The notes: generated by a model not told the origin, from the sequence alone. 64,000 nt of DNA from Rhizobium leguminosarum (GCF_004123835.1 NZ_MZMU01000022.1:62001-126000); one strand, 5' to 3'; shown: positions 9,440 to 18,896, counted from the stretch's first letter. Program-made: numbers and translations.

Positions 9440-11050
9440 TCAGGCTTCAAGCCAGACATATTCCGCGAAGGCGTATCCCATCTGGCCGCCAAGCGGGTTG
9501 GCCTCCAGGCCCTTGAGCTTGGCAGTCGTGGCATCGACGTTCGAGATATAGGCCGGAATGATAGTGCCGGCTTCCTGGGCGACCATGCCCTGCATCTCGT
9601 TATAGATCGTCTTGCGCTTGTCTTGATCGAGAGAGCCGCGCGCCTCGATCAGCATCTTGTCGAACTTCCCCGACTTGTAGTGGCTTTCGTTCCACGGAGC
9701 GTCCGAGGTGTAGAGCAGGGAGAAGAGGATATCGGGGGTCGGCCGCGGGTTGATATTGCCGAAGTGGATCGGCGCCTTGAGCCAGTAATTGTCCCAATAA
9801 CCATCAGATGGCACTCGCTGCACATCGAGCTTCATGCCGATTTCGGCGCCGGCCGCCTGGATGATCATGGCCATGTCGATCGACGAGCTCGCCGCATCGG
9901 AAGCGATGATCGGAATGGATTGGCCAAGCACGCCGGCCTTTTCGAAGTGGAACTTCGCCTTCTCAGGATCAAAGGCTCGCGCTTTCAGCTCTGCGTCATG
10001 ATAGAAGTTCGCCGGCGAAACGGGTTGATCGTTGCCGACTTCACCGAGACCGCGCAGCGCCGATTTGACGATCTGTTCGCGGTTGACGAGATACTTCATG
10101 CCCTCGATGAAGTCCCGCTTGTTGCCGGGCTCCATATCCAGTCGCATGTTGAGATTGGTATAGTTGCCGGACGTGGTCTTCGACAAGGTGAAGCCGTCGC
10201 CCTGGGCCTCGACGAGGCGCATAGAGCGCGGATTGATCGTGGCTGCGAGATGGATGTCGCCCGCAAGCAGTGCGTTTACACGGGCATTGTCGTCGCTGAT
10301 GGCGAAATATTCGAAGGAATCGACGTTCGGGCCGGATTTCCAGTAATTCTTGTTCTTGATCCCGACCGACCGGACGCCCGGCTCGAAGACTTCCTTGACG
10401 AAAGCGCCGGTGCCGTTGGCTTTGGTGAAATCGGTCGTGCCGTCGGCGACGATCATGAAATGATGCATCGACAGAATGGTCGGCAGGTCGGCATTCGGGC
10501 TGGCGAGCGTGATCTCGACGGTTTGCTTGTCGACCGCCTTGAAGCCGGTCATCTGGGCGGCGATCTTGGCGACCTTCGAGCCGACGGCCGGGTCGAGATG
10601 GCGTTTCAGCGAGAAAACCACGTCATCGGCGGTCAGCGGCTTGCCGTCATGGAAAGTAACGCCGTTCTTCAGCTTGACCGTCCAGGTCTTCGCATCCTTG
10701 GACTCGATCGCTTCGGCAAGCTCCATCTGCGGCGTGCCTGATTTGTCGAGGAAGGTAAGGCGGTTATAGAAGGAGCAGCACCGGACATAGTCGGTGGAGA
10801 GCGACGCCTTGGCGGGGTCGAGCGTATCGGCTGTGGAGGACGACCAGCCGGCCGCCTTGAGCGAGCCGCCGGAAACGGGCGTAGCGGCGAGCGCCTCGCC
10901 GGCGCGGCCAAGCACGAGCCCGCCAGCTGATATGGCCACGCCGCCCGCAAGCATCATATGCAGCAACTCGCGACGAGTGGCGCCACGACGGATGGCGCTT
11001 TCGACCATGGCGTCGTCGGATCTGGTCCAATTGGTGATCTTGTCGTTCAT
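9440..11050 (-). CDS. ABC transporter substrate-binding protein, family 5 (peptide/opine type)
   Basis: This 536-residue periplasmic binding protein has a twin-arginine-like signal: ATRRELLHMMLAGG (about residues 24-37) is followed by a hydrophobic stretch and a cleavage-like AGEALA-A site. The unusually long N-region before the arginines also suits Tat export. The mature part shows the family 5 signature region (LAEAIESKDAKTWTVKLKNG, then TFHDGKPLTADDVVFSLKRH). The ATG follows AAAAGGGGAATGAG. It is the first transport gene of the operon, 63 bp after a HAD-family dehalogenase gene. Neighbouring amine-handling enzymes suggest a nitrogen-containing ligand rather than a sugar, which is inference. 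Confidence 0.94.
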   Translation of the reverse strand: MNDKITNWTRSDDAMVESAIRRGATRRELLHMMLAGGVAISAGGLVLGRAGEALAATPVSGGSLKAAGWSSSTADTLDPAKASLSTDYVRCCSFYNRLTFLDKSGTPQMELAEAIESKDAKTWTVKLKNGVTFHDGKPLTADDVVFSLKRHLDPAVGSKVAKIAAQMTGFKAVDKQTVEITLASPNADLPTILSMHHFMIVADGTTDFTKANGTGAFVKEVFEPGVRSVGIKNKNYWKSGPNVDSFEYFAISDDNARVNALLAGDIHLAATINPRSMRLVEAQGDGFTLSKTTSGNYTNLNMRLDMEPGNKRDFIEGMKYLVNREQIVKSALRGLGEVGNDQPVSPANFYHDAELKARAFDPEKAKFHFEKAGVLGQSIPIIASDAASSSIDMAMIIQAAGAEIGMKLDVQRVPSDGYWDNYWLKAPIHFGNINPRPTPDILFSLLYTSDAPWNESHYKSGKFDKMLIEARGSLDQDKRKTIYNEMQGMVAQEAGTIIPAYISNVDATTAKLKGLEANPLGGQMGYAFAEYVWLEA

Positions 11051-11113
11051 CTCATTCCCCTTTTCTTGTGTGGCGGGCTGCCCGTTGCGGGCAGGCCCGA
11101 TCTGCTTTCAAAG

Positions 11114-11821
11114 TCAGGCGCGCGCGGCGGCATCGGCAAGGCCGGCCATGGAGGTGAAATGGTAATCGGGTTTGGTGAATTCGGCCGGTTCGATCGTGCC
11201 GCCGTAACCCTTCTCGGCATGTCGCCGTTCGATCCAGCAATTGGTCAGCCCGAGTTTCCTGGAAATCCCGATATCGTGGTACTGGCTCTGGGCGACATGC
11301 AGGATGTCGTCCTTCGAATGTCCTTCCGAGGCGACGTAGTCGAATACCTTCTCGAAGAAGGCGGGATCGGGTTTCTCGGTGCCGGTATCATCCGCGGTGA
11401 AGGCGGCATAAAAGGGATTGCCGAGTTCCTTCTCGAAGAAATCGAAGGCCCAGCGGCGGGCATTGGTCATCGCCACGAGGCGGTAATCCTTCGCAAGACT
11501 TGCCAGCGCCGCGGCGCTGTCTGCAAAACCCTTCCAGCTCTTCGCCGAGTCCCGCAGCCGTTCGCCATATTTTTGCTCAGTGGGCAGGCCGAGCTTCGGC
11601 GCGATCGCAAGGTAGACGCGCACGAGGTCGTCCGGAAAGAGATCGGCATCCTTGGAGTAGCGGGCTGCGCGGTAGAGGCTAAGCGCTTGCTCGCCGTCGA
11701 CTGTGCGTCCTGCCTCGGCCGCGATTTCGGCGAAGCAGGTCTTGAGGCCGCCCTCGAAGTCGATAAGCGTACCGACGACGTCGAAGGTCATGTATTTGAA
11801 TTCCGAAAGGCTCTTGCTCAC
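11114..11821 (-). CDS. HAD-superfamily hydrolase, haloacid dehalogenase type II-like
   Basis: The 235-residue soluble protein has HAD motif I with the nucleophile aspartate in MTFDVVGTLIDFEG (about residues 11-24), motif II in VAMTNARRWAFD, a lysine near GTEKPDPAFF, and motif III-like ILHVAQSQYHDI. The layout matches L-2-haloacid dehalogenases (about 220-240 residues), but Phe or Tyr is more usual than Val after Asp-Val in motif I. The start is GTG after GGGGAATTC. It lies between the aminotransferase and ABC importer genes on the same strand. A second type II HAD gene is at 20.9 kb, also beside an amine-handling enzyme, so a phosphatase or dehalogenase step on a shared intermediate is possible. 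Confidence 0.85.
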   Translation of the reverse strand: MSKSLSEFKYMTFDVVGTLIDFEGGLKTCFAEIAAEAGRTVDGEQALSLYRAARYSKDADLFPDDLVRVYLAIAPKLGLPTEQKYGERLRDSAKSWKGFADSAAALASLAKDYRLVAMTNARRWAFDFFEKELGNPFYAAFTADDTGTEKPDPAFFEKVFDYVASEGHSKDDILHVAQSQYHDIGISRKLGLTNCWIERRHAEKGYGGTIEPAEFTKPDYHFTSMAGLADAAARA

Positions 11822-12044
11822 GCGAATTCCCCAGTGTTCGGCTCCGATGGGAGCTCGGCTTCTCGAAGAAGAAAATTCTGTTCCGCTGGCGGGGTCATTG
11901 TCCCGCTCTTGTATGGGAAGGCCCGCATCTGCCGGGATCCAGGCCTTTCGTTGACTTCAGTTTGTCACCTGCACTGCGCCGGATTCGCCGAATAGGCGGC
12001 ATGAGGCGGCACAAAATACCGAATCTGGCCGTTTCCCGATATTC

Positions 12045-13421
12045 TCAGGCCTGCAGCGCCCGACGCACATCCGGGTCCTCCAGCGTCTCATCCAACGTGA
12101 TGCGGGTGCGCTCGACGATCGCGTCGATCTCCGTTTCGGTGCAGCAGAGCGGCGGAGCATAGCCGAGCACACCATTGCCGAACGCGCGGATGACGAGGCC
12201 GTTTTCCCAGGCGCGATCGAAGATGCGGCGGGCGGGTTCGGCGGATGCCGGCAACGGCGTTTTGTTCACCTTGTCGACCACCAGCTCGACGGCGGCCAGC
12301 ATGCCGCGGCCGCGGACATCGCCGACGAGCGGATGATCCCTCAGCGACCCCAGGCCCTGCATCAGCCGCGCACCGGCCCTGACGCCGTTTTCGAGAAGGC
12401 CGTTTTCGTAGAGCTTCAGGACTTCGAGGCCGACCGCGGCGCTGACAGGATGGGCCGAATAGGTATAGCCATGGCCGACGGCGGCAGCACCGGCGCCCTC
12501 GGCAATCGTTTCATAGACGTGATCGGCCATCAAGACGGCGCCCATGGGGACGTAGCCGGAGGTCAGGCCCTTAGCGGTCGTCATGAAATCGGGCACGACT
12601 TCATCCTCGCTACAGGCAAATAGCGGGCCGGTGCGGCCAAAACCGGTGATCACCTCGTCCGCGACGAATAGGATGTCGTGTGCGCGACAGAATTCGCGCA
12701 TGGCTTTCATCCAGCCTTTCGGCGGCACCAGAACGCCGCCCGAGCCCTGGATCGGCTCGACGTAGAAAGCGGCAACGCGTTCCGGCCCGATCGCCTCGAC
12801 CTTGCTTTTCAGCGCCGCAAGCGAGGCGTCGATGATCGCCTGCGGATTATCGCCCACCGGGTTGCGATAGGCATAGTGAGACGGAATCTTATGCTGCCAA
12901 TCGAAGGGAACGCCGAAGCCGGCATGGAAGGCAGGCAGCGCTGTCAAACCCGCACCGACCGTCGACGAACCGTGATAGCCCTGTTCGACCGAGATGAACT
13001 GATCGCGCTGAGGCTGTCCACGGGCATGCCAGTAGTAGCGGATGAAGCGGACCGTGCTGTCCACCGCGTCGGAGCCGCCGAGCGTGAAATAGACATGGTT
13101 GAGATCGCCCGGCGCGCGGTCGGCGAGTTCGCCGGCAAGCCGGATCGCGGGCTCGGAGCCGAGGCCGAAATAGGCCGTCGCATAGGGAAGCTCGCGCATC
13201 TGTCGGGCCGCCGCCTCGACGATGCTTTCGTGGCCGTAACCGGCATTGACGCACCAGAGGCCGGCGAAACCGTCGATCAACTGCTTGCCGGAGGCGTCGG
13301 TGACCGTCGCACCCTTGGCCGAGGCCAGCACGCGCACGCCGAGCTTTTCATGGCCGCGGTAGGAGGCGACCGGATGGATGAGGTGGGCGCGATCGAGTTC
13401 GATGAGGGAATTGCTGTACAT
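12045..13421 (-). CDS. Class III aminotransferase (omega-amino acid/GABA type)
   Basis: The gene encodes 458 residues of a PLP-dependent fold-type I aminotransferase, annotated in this family as aspartate or beta-alanine--pyruvate aminotransferase. Seen: YHGSSTVGAG, the cofactor aspartate in LFVADEVITGFGRTG, and the Schiff-base lysine in TTAKGLTSGYVPMGAV. The N-terminal WCVNAGYGHESIVEAA is typical of omega-amino acid transaminases. The ATG at 13421 follows CCGGAGATCTCC and is preferred over an upstream in-frame start. The gene follows a GNAT gene by 13 bp. Its product would yield a semialdehyde, which either of the two SSADH-type genes in this window could oxidise. That link is inference. Confidence 0.93.
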   Translation of the reverse strand: MYSNSLIELDRAHLIHPVASYRGHEKLGVRVLASAKGATVTDASGKQLIDGFAGLWCVNAGYGHESIVEAAARQMRELPYATAYFGLGSEPAIRLAGELADRAPGDLNHVYFTLGGSDAVDSTVRFIRYYWHARGQPQRDQFISVEQGYHGSSTVGAGLTALPAFHAGFGVPFDWQHKIPSHYAYRNPVGDNPQAIIDASLAALKSKVEAIGPERVAAFYVEPIQGSGGVLVPPKGWMKAMREFCRAHDILFVADEVITGFGRTGPLFACSEDEVVPDFMTTAKGLTSGYVPMGAVLMADHVYETIAEGAGAAAVGHGYTYSAHPVSAAVGLEVLKLYENGLLENGVRAGARLMQGLGSLRDHPLVGDVRGRGMLAAVELVVDKVNKTPLPASAEPARRIFDRAWENGLVIRAFGNGVLGYAPPLCCTETEIDAIVERTRITLDETLEDPDVRRALQA

Positions 13422-13434
13422 GGAGATCTCCGGA

Positions 13435-14271
13435 TCAGCCGAGTGCCTGGCTGGCGAGGGCAAAGGTGGTGACGGCCGGGTCGGCGGCGTGGTGGACGAA
13501 CGGCTTTTTCATCGTGATCCCACCGCCGACATGGGCGAGCCCCTGTTCGGCGAGCCACGGGGAAAGCCCGGTCTCGGCCGTGGTATCGACCCTGAGGAAC
13601 CGTCCGGGCCGTCTGGCGATGAAATGTTCGATGAGCATCCGGGCCTGCCCGAGGTCGGCGGCCACGACGGGTCCGATCACCTCGCCGCGGCCGAAGGGAC
13701 GCAGGCATGCGAAGCCGGAAATACCGCCGTCGCGGCGAATGACGGCGAATGCGCCGATCCTGGCGAGATAGGAGAGCAGTCCTTCGCGGTCGGCGCCGAA
13801 GGCAAGTCGGTCGAGCCCCGCGATACCAGCGCGATCGGCATCGGTGGCGGCTTCCGTTTCCGCCGGCGCGGCGATGTCTCCAGCAAGGCCCTGGTGCTGC
13901 AGCACGGTTCCCGTCTCGCGGAAGCCAAGCTTTTGGTAGAGCGGCAGACCTTCCGTCGTCGCCACCAGCCTCAGCGGCCGGTCTCCTGCGGTGAGCAATG
14001 CGGCGTCCATTAGCTTGCGGCCGAGGCCCCTGCCGCGCATCGTCTCGTCGACGATGACCATGTTGATCGTCGCACAATCTCCCTTGTAAGGCGTGACGAG
14101 GACGGTGCCGACGACCCTGCCGTCCTCGACCGCAACCATCCCTTCGCTCAAGGCGAGCGCCAACTGCCAGTCTTCCGTCCGATGCGGCCAGCCCGCCTGT
14201 CGGGAGAGCGCGACGGCGGCTTCCAGATGGTCGGGGCCGAACGGGACGATTTCGATCTGACTTGCTTGCAT
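13435..14271 (-). CDS. GNAT-family N-acetyltransferase with a second, degenerate acetyltransferase-like half
   Basis: The predicted protein of 278 residues has a GNAT domain in its first half. The acetyl-CoA loop is MRGRGLGRKLMDAAL, followed by LYQKLGFRETG. The second half (LDRLAFGADREGLLSYL, then SGFACLRPFGRGEVIGPVVA) looks like the GNAT-type C-terminal domain found in such two-domain proteins. The ATG at 14271 has an AAGGACG ribosome site; an in-frame ATG at 14286 is the alternative. The gene is immediately upstream of the aminotransferase and probably starts that operon. A clear paralogue with the same layout and the same SQALG ending lies at 38.0 kb. The substrate is unknown. Confidence 0.85.
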   Translation of the reverse strand: MQASQIEIVPFGPDHLEAAVALSRQAGWPHRTEDWQLALALSEGMVAVEDGRVVGTVLVTPYKGDCATINMVIVDETMRGRGLGRKLMDAALLTAGDRPLRLVATTEGLPLYQKLGFRETGTVLQHQGLAGDIAAPAETEAATDADRAGIAGLDRLAFGADREGLLSYLARIGAFAVIRRDGGISGFACLRPFGRGEVIGPVVAADLGQARMLIEHFIARRPGRFLRVDTTAETGLSPWLAEQGLAHVGGGITMKKPFVHHAADPAVTTFALASQALG

Positions 14272-14426
14272 GGGGGCGTCCTTCATATCGTACCCGCCAG
14301 TCTGCCGGAGCGCCGGCGGGCAGATCGTCTGAAGGCCATGGTTCAAGCAGTATCTTATGGCTTTGCCACCATCGGCCGCCGCATCTTATGCTAGAACCGA
14401 TCGATATCGATGCTATCCGGGTTCTG

Positions 14427-15707
14427 TCAGCGCATCATCGCCAGCGCTGCCGTAAAGAAATCTTCGCCTCCGAAGTTTCCGGATTTCAACGCCAGAAGCA
14501 TATCGCCCTGGGCATTGCCGATCGTGCGCAGCACCGGCACGCCGGGCGCAATCTCCGGGCCGATCAGAAATGCCGGAATGGCGAGCCTGTCGACTGCCGC
14601 GCCCGAGGTTTCGCCGCCTGCGACCACCAGGCGCCGGACGCCTCTCTCCACCAGTTCGGCGGCGATTATCGACGTCGCGGTCTCGATCGCATGGCCGGAG
14701 GCCTCGCGTCCATAGAGCGATTGCAGCCGGGACACGGTTTCAGGCGCAGCGCTTGCGGCGACCACGACGGGGCCGGCGGAAATGCGGTCTCCGGCCCAGG
14801 AAATCGCCGTGGCGATCTCATCCGGACCAGCAAGCAGCCGCTCCGGATCGAGCCGCAGGACCGGCATCGACCGTTCGGCGACGTCGAGCTGATGGAGCGT
14901 CGCCTTGGAGCAACTGCCGGCAACGATCGCTGAAAGTCCGCCCACGGGGCGAATGGCGTCCGCCGTTGTCGCGCCGCCGGAAGATATCCGGCCGGAGCGG
15001 ACGAGCGCACGGGCAAGGCCGAGGCCGAGGCCGGACGCACCGGTGGACACCGGCGTTTCGAGAGCGACCTCGCCGAGCGTTTCAAGATCGTGTTCGAAAA
15101 TCGCATCGGCGATAACAGCAGTGACGCCTGCGGTGCGAAAGGAATCGAGCCTCATTTTGACGGCGCCGGGTCCGGCGGCGATGGTCGTCAGATCGATCAG
15201 TCCGACGGCATTGCGCGACTGGCGGGTCAGAACCCGCACGAGATTGGCGTCATGCATCGGATTAAGGGGGTGGTCCTTGAGCGGGCTTTCGTTCAACGGC
15301 TGGCCGCCGACGAAAAGATGACCGAGATAGACGGTACGTCCCGTTTCCGGAAAGGCGGGTGTCACCAGCACGACGTCGCCGCCGGCCGCCTCGCTCAATG
15401 CCTCGGTGACCGGACCGATATTGCCGGCATCGGTGGAATCGAAGGTCGAGCAGATCTTGTAAAGCACATGGCCGGCGCCGCGCTGGCGCAGCCATTGCTC
15501 GGCGCTCGCCGCCGCCGCCACGGCGTCCGAGGCCGGGACGGAGCGGATCTTCAGGGAAATGACCACGGCGTCGACATCCGGCAGGGCGAGCGACGGATCA
15601 GGGATGCCGACCGTCTGCACCGTGCGCAGGCCGTTCTTTGTCAGCGTGTTGGCGAGGTCGGAGGCGCCGGTATAGTCGTCGGCGATTGATCCGAGCAAAA
15701 TAGCCAT
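14427..15707 (-). CDS. otnK: 3-oxo-tetronate kinase (four-carbon acid sugar kinase)
   Basis: The 426-residue protein belongs to the DUF1537/OtnK kinase family. The N-terminal domain starts with LGSIADDYTGASDLANTL, the hallmark Asp-Asp-x-Thr-Gly substrate motif. The C-terminal nucleotide-binding domain contains VAGGETSGAAVDRL. In the known pathway OtnK phosphorylates 3-oxo-tetronate, made by oxidation of a four-carbon acid sugar and isomerisation. The product is then decarboxylated to dihydroxyacetone phosphate. The gene lies 3 bp after otnI, with ribosome site GGAGCTAGACG, and is the last gene of the minus-strand threonate operon. All other pathway enzymes are encoded nearby, so the assignment is strong. 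Confidence 0.94.
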   Translation of the reverse strand: MAILLGSIADDYTGASDLANTLTKNGLRTVQTVGIPDPSLALPDVDAVVISLKIRSVPASDAVAAAASAEQWLRQRGAGHVLYKICSTFDSTDAGNIGPVTEALSEAAGGDVVLVTPAFPETGRTVYLGHLFVGGQPLNESPLKDHPLNPMHDANLVRVLTRQSRNAVGLIDLTTIAAGPGAVKMRLDSFRTAGVTAVIADAIFEHDLETLGEVALETPVSTGASGLGLGLARALVRSGRISSGGATTADAIRPVGGLSAIVAGSCSKATLHQLDVAERSMPVLRLDPERLLAGPDEIATAISWAGDRISAGPVVVAASAAPETVSRLQSLYGREASGHAIETATSIIAAELVERGVRRLVVAGGETSGAAVDRLAIPAFLIGPEIAPGVPVLRTIGNAQGDMLLALKSGNFGGEDFFTAALAMMR

Positions 15708-15710
15708 CGT

Positions 15711-16487
15711 CTAGCTCCGTGCAAAAGGTTTGAACCAGCCAAGACCGTCCAATGTGTTGCCGCGCGGGATATATTCGCAGCCGATGAAACCGTCATAACC
15801 CAGACGGTCGATTTCACCGAACAGATAGGGATAGTTCAGCTCCTCCCCATCCGGCTCGTTGCGTGACGGCACGCTGGCGATCTGGATATGGCCGGTGATC
15901 GGCAGCAGGCGTCGCAACGCCATAGTGACGTCGCCATGGATGATCTGACGGTGATAGATGTCGAACTGCAGCTTCAGGTTCGGCAGACCGCATTCGGCGA
16001 TCAGCCGCTCGGCGGCGCCGAAGTCGTTGAGGAAATATCCCGGCATGTTTCGCCCGTTGATCGGCTCGAGCAGCAGGTCGATGCCCTTTTCCGCAAGCCG
16101 TCCGGCAGTATAGGTGACGGAGCGCCGATAAGACGAGGCGGCGTCTTCGTCATGAGGGTCGGCGATGCCTGCCATCAGGTGCAACCGCCTGACGCCCGTC
16201 GCCGCCGCATAGTCCAGTGCCCGCTCGACATCCGCTTTCAGCGCATCGAACCGTCCAGGGAGGGCAGCTATGCCACGTTCGCCTGCTGCCCAGTCGCCCG
16301 GCGGCAGGTTGAACAAGGCCTGTTGCAGATTGTTGCGGGCAAGCCGTTCGGCGATCGCCTCCGGCGGGGCTTCATAGGGGAAGAGGTATTCGACGGCGGC
16401 AAAGCCGGCATCGGCTGCGGCGTCGAAGCGGTCGAGGAAGGCCCATTCGTTGAACATCATCGTCAGGTTGGCGGCGAAAACCGGCAT
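15711..16487 (-). CDS. otnI: 2-oxo-tetronate isomerase (Hyi/OtnI family)
   Basis: This 258-residue TIM-barrel protein is of the hydroxypyruvate isomerase-like (AP endonuclease family 2) group. It starts with FAANLTMMFNEWAFLDRFDAA, which is diagnostic for the Hyi/OtnI branch. Further conserved metal-ligand regions are LLLEPINGRNMPGYF, LKLQFDIYHRQIIHGD, GHIQIASVPSRNEPD and FIGCEYIPRG. It would convert 2-oxo-tetronate to 3-oxo-tetronate. The gene is between ltnD (14 bp away) and otnK (3 bp away) and has a good AAAGGAACC ribosome site. Hydroxypyruvate isomerase is the alternative, but the gene set supports OtnI. Confidence 0.93.
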   Translation of the reverse strand: MPVFAANLTMMFNEWAFLDRFDAAADAGFAAVEYLFPYEAPPEAIAERLARNNLQQALFNLPPGDWAAGERGIAALPGRFDALKADVERALDYAAATGVRRLHLMAGIADPHDEDAASSYRRSVTYTAGRLAEKGIDLLLEPINGRNMPGYFLNDFGAAERLIAECGLPNLKLQFDIYHRQIIHGDVTMALRRLLPITGHIQIASVPSRNEPDGEELNYPYLFGEIDRLGYDGFIGCEYIPRGNTLDGLGWFKPFARS

Positions 16488-16501
16488 GTCTAGGGTTCCT
16501 T

Positions 16502-17446
16502 TTACAGACTCTGCGGCTCTTTGGTGGAGCTGGGCAATTCAGCGCCGGAAAGCTTGGCATAGAGCCGCGCCAGCGAGGAATCGTCGTCGCGGCCCATGCC
16601 GGCGCCTGCAGCGGCCAGATACATCTGCAGGGCGGCTGCCGCGAGCGGTACTGGATAACGCTCGGAGCGGGCCATGTCCTGGACGATACCGAGATCCTTG
16701 ACGAAAATCTCGATACTGCTGAGCGGCGTATAGTCTCCGGCCAGCACATGCGGCACGCGGTTTTCGAACATCCACGAATTGCCGGCCGAAGCGGTGATCA
16801 CCTCATAGACCTTGTCGAGGTCGAGGCCCTGCTTGGCGGCAAGGGTTATGGCCTCACAGGCGGCCGCGATGTGCACGCCCGCGAGAAGCTGATTGATCAT
16901 CTTGAAGGCAGCACCTTTTCCGGCCTCGTCGCCAAGCTCGTAGACCTTGCCGGCCATGGCGTCGAGACCCGGGCGCGCCGTGTCGAAGGCCTGTCTGGAG
17001 CCGGACGCCATGATCGTCAGTTCGCCACGCGCCGCCTTGGTCGCGCCGCCTGAAATCGGCGCGTCGAGATAATGCAGGCCAAGAGCTTCCACCCGCTGCG
17101 CCAGATCGCGTGCGACCGCGGGATCCATAGTGGCCGACGAGACGAATACGGCGCCGGGCTTCATCGCATTTGCGACGCCTTGAGGCCCGAACAGCACGGC
17201 CTCGGTCTGCGCGCCGTTGACGACCACGGAGACGACGATGTCGGCGTCCTTTGCCGCAGCGGCAGGGGTCGCCGCGCCACGTCCGCCGTCGGCGATGAAG
17301 CGGTCCACCGCCGCCGGCGTGATGTCATATCCAACGACGTCGAGACCTGCGCGCTTCATCGACTGGGCCATTCCAAGCCCCATGGAGCCAAGACCGATGA
17401 CGGCTGCGACAACGGCCGAGCCCGAGTTTTCAGCAAGCGGTGGCAT
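16502..17446 (-). CDS. ltnD: L-threonate 2-dehydrogenase (beta-hydroxyacid dehydrogenase family)
   Basis: The 314-residue NAD(P)-dependent enzyme has the Rossmann motif VIGLGSMGLGMAQSMKRAG (about residues 16-34), the family substrate motif YLDAPISGGATKAARGELT, and the catalytic lysine in KGAAFKMINQLLAG. It would oxidise L-threonate, or D-erythronate-type acid sugars, at C2 to 2-oxo-tetronate, the first pathway step. It is the second gene of the minus-strand operon, after the MFS transporter gene. A strong hairpin lies between the two. Length is typical of LtnD. 3-hydroxyisobutyrate or tartronate semialdehyde reductases are close relatives, and the neighbouring genes decide the call. Confidence 0.9.
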   Translation of the reverse strand: MPPLAENSGSAVVAAVIGLGSMGLGMAQSMKRAGLDVVGYDITPAAVDRFIADGGRGAATPAAAAKDADIVVSVVVNGAQTEAVLFGPQGVANAMKPGAVFVSSATMDPAVARDLAQRVEALGLHYLDAPISGGATKAARGELTIMASGSRQAFDTARPGLDAMAGKVYELGDEAGKGAAFKMINQLLAGVHIAAACEAITLAAKQGLDLDKVYEVITASAGNSWMFENRVPHVLAGDYTPLSSIEIFVKDLGIVQDMARSERYPVPLAAAALQMYLAAAGAGMGRDDDSSLARLYAKLSGAELPSSTKEPQSL

Positions 17447-17481
17447 GAGGAGGTTCTCCAGTCTTGTGAGGAAAGGTCTGC

Positions 17482-17509
17482 GCCCCTCCGGGTATCATCC
17501 CGGAGGGGC
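17482..17509 (-). terminator. Intercistronic hairpin between transporter and ltnD genes
   Basis: A perfect 11-bp inverted repeat (GCCCCTCCGGG, 6-nt loop, CCCGGAGGGGC) follows the stop codon of the MFS gene by 7 bp. There is no T-tract on the minus strand. It is therefore more likely an RNA-stabilising or partial-termination element than a full terminator, and may set transporter to enzyme ratios. Confidence 0.6.
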
Positions 17510-17515
17510 TGTAGC

Positions 17516-18832
17516 TCAGCGATTGACGCTTTTCGCCGGAACCGTCAACACGGCCATCGAACCAATGATTAACGCAGCCGCCAGCAGATACATGCCGGCG
17601 CTGTTGGTGCCGGTGAAGTCTTTGAGATAGCCTACCAGAAACGGCCCGAGAAACCCGGCGAGATTGCCGACCGAGTTGATCCAGGCAATGCCGGCCGCAG
17701 CGCCCGTGCCGGCGAGAAACGCCGTCGGAAGCGACCAGAACAGCGGCGCGCAACTGATGGCGCCGGCGGCAGCCAGCGAGAGGCAGACAATCGAGACCGT
17801 CGTGCTCGTCGCCATGGTCGCCGCGACGAAACCACCGGCGGCGATGAAGGCCGGGACGACGAGGTGCCAGCGGCGTTCGCGCAGCCTGTCGGCGGAACGT
17901 CCGAGCGCCAGCATCACGACGAATGTGCAGATATAGGGGATCGCGGAAATCAGGCCGATATTGAGGTTTCCGTTGACGCCCGAGGCCTTGACGATGGTCG
18001 GCATCCAGAAATTCAGGCCATATTGCCCGAGCACGAAGCAGAAATAGATCAGGCACATCAGCCAGACGCGGCGGTCGGTCAGCGTTGCGCCGATGCTGTG
18101 TGGGCTTGCTGTCTTGGCCCGGTTCTCCGCCTCGATATTGGCCGTCAGCACGCGCTTTTCCTCATCGTTCAGCCATTTCGCGCCCTGGATCGTATCATCA
18201 AGGTAGAAGAACGTCGCAACGCCGAAAAGAATAGCCGGAATGGCTTCGATCAGGAACATCCACTGCCAGCCGGAAAGTCCGTGCGTGCCGTGAAAACTAT
18301 CCATCAGGAGACCCGAAAGCGGATTGCCGAAAATGGCGGATATCGGGATCGCCGACATGAAGGTGGTGATGATCCTGGCGCGGCGATGGGCCGGATACCA
18401 GGCGGTCAGATAGAGAATGATGCCGGGGAAAAATCCGGCTTCGGCAACGCCGAGCAGGAAACGCAGGATATAGAAGACGGTTTCCGACGAGGTGAACATG
18501 AAGGCGGCGGAAATGATGCCCCAGGTGAGCATGATGCGGGCGATCCACACCCGCGCGCCAACCTTGTTCATGATGATGTTGCTAGGCACTTCAAACAGAA
18601 AATAGCCGATGAAGAAAATGCCCGCGCCGATGCCATAGGCGGCTTCCGAGAGGCCGAGCTCGCTCGACATCTGCAGCTTGGCGAAGCCGACATTGACGCG
18701 GTCGAGATAGGCGACGACGTAGCACAACATCAAGAAGGGTACGATGCGCCAGAATACCTTGCCATAGGCACGGTCTTCCGCGGGTTCAGCGGTATATGCG
18801 CCAGCGACTGGCGCCTGCGTCTGCAGCGTCAT
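17516..18832 (-). CDS. MFS transporter, anion:cation symporter (ACS) family
   Basis: The 438-residue protein has about twelve membrane helices. Seen: the N-terminal LCYVVAYLDRVNVGFAKLQM, the classic ACS-family motif with Asp-Arg-x-Asn after helix 1, then FEVPSNIIMNKVGARVWIARI in the helix 2-3 loop, and an Arg-rich loop (AWYPAHRRARII). Such carriers import organic anions such as sugar acids. The start at 18832 has a GGAGG ribosome site; longer in-frame forms would run through the operator region and are rejected. It is the first gene of the threonate operon, divergent from the LacI gene. It is the likely four-carbon acid sugar importer. Confidence 0.92.
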   Translation of the reverse strand: MTLQTQAPVAGAYTAEPAEDRAYGKVFWRIVPFLMLCYVVAYLDRVNVGFAKLQMSSELGLSEAAYGIGAGIFFIGYFLFEVPSNIIMNKVGARVWIARIMLTWGIISAAFMFTSSETVFYILRFLLGVAEAGFFPGIILYLTAWYPAHRRARIITTFMSAIPISAIFGNPLSGLLMDSFHGTHGLSGWQWMFLIEAIPAILFGVATFFYLDDTIQGAKWLNDEEKRVLTANIEAENRAKTASPHSIGATLTDRRVWLMCLIYFCFVLGQYGLNFWMPTIVKASGVNGNLNIGLISAIPYICTFVVMLALGRSADRLRERRWHLVVPAFIAAGGFVAATMATSTTVSIVCLSLAAAGAISCAPLFWSLPTAFLAGTGAAAGIAWINSVGNLAGFLGPFLVGYLKDFTGTNSAGMYLLAAALIIGSMAVLTVPAKSVNR

Positions 18833-18896
18833 GATTTTCTCCTCCGATTGTTGCCGCGGTCTCCTGTCGATCCTCGCGCGGCACGCCGCGCCATTT

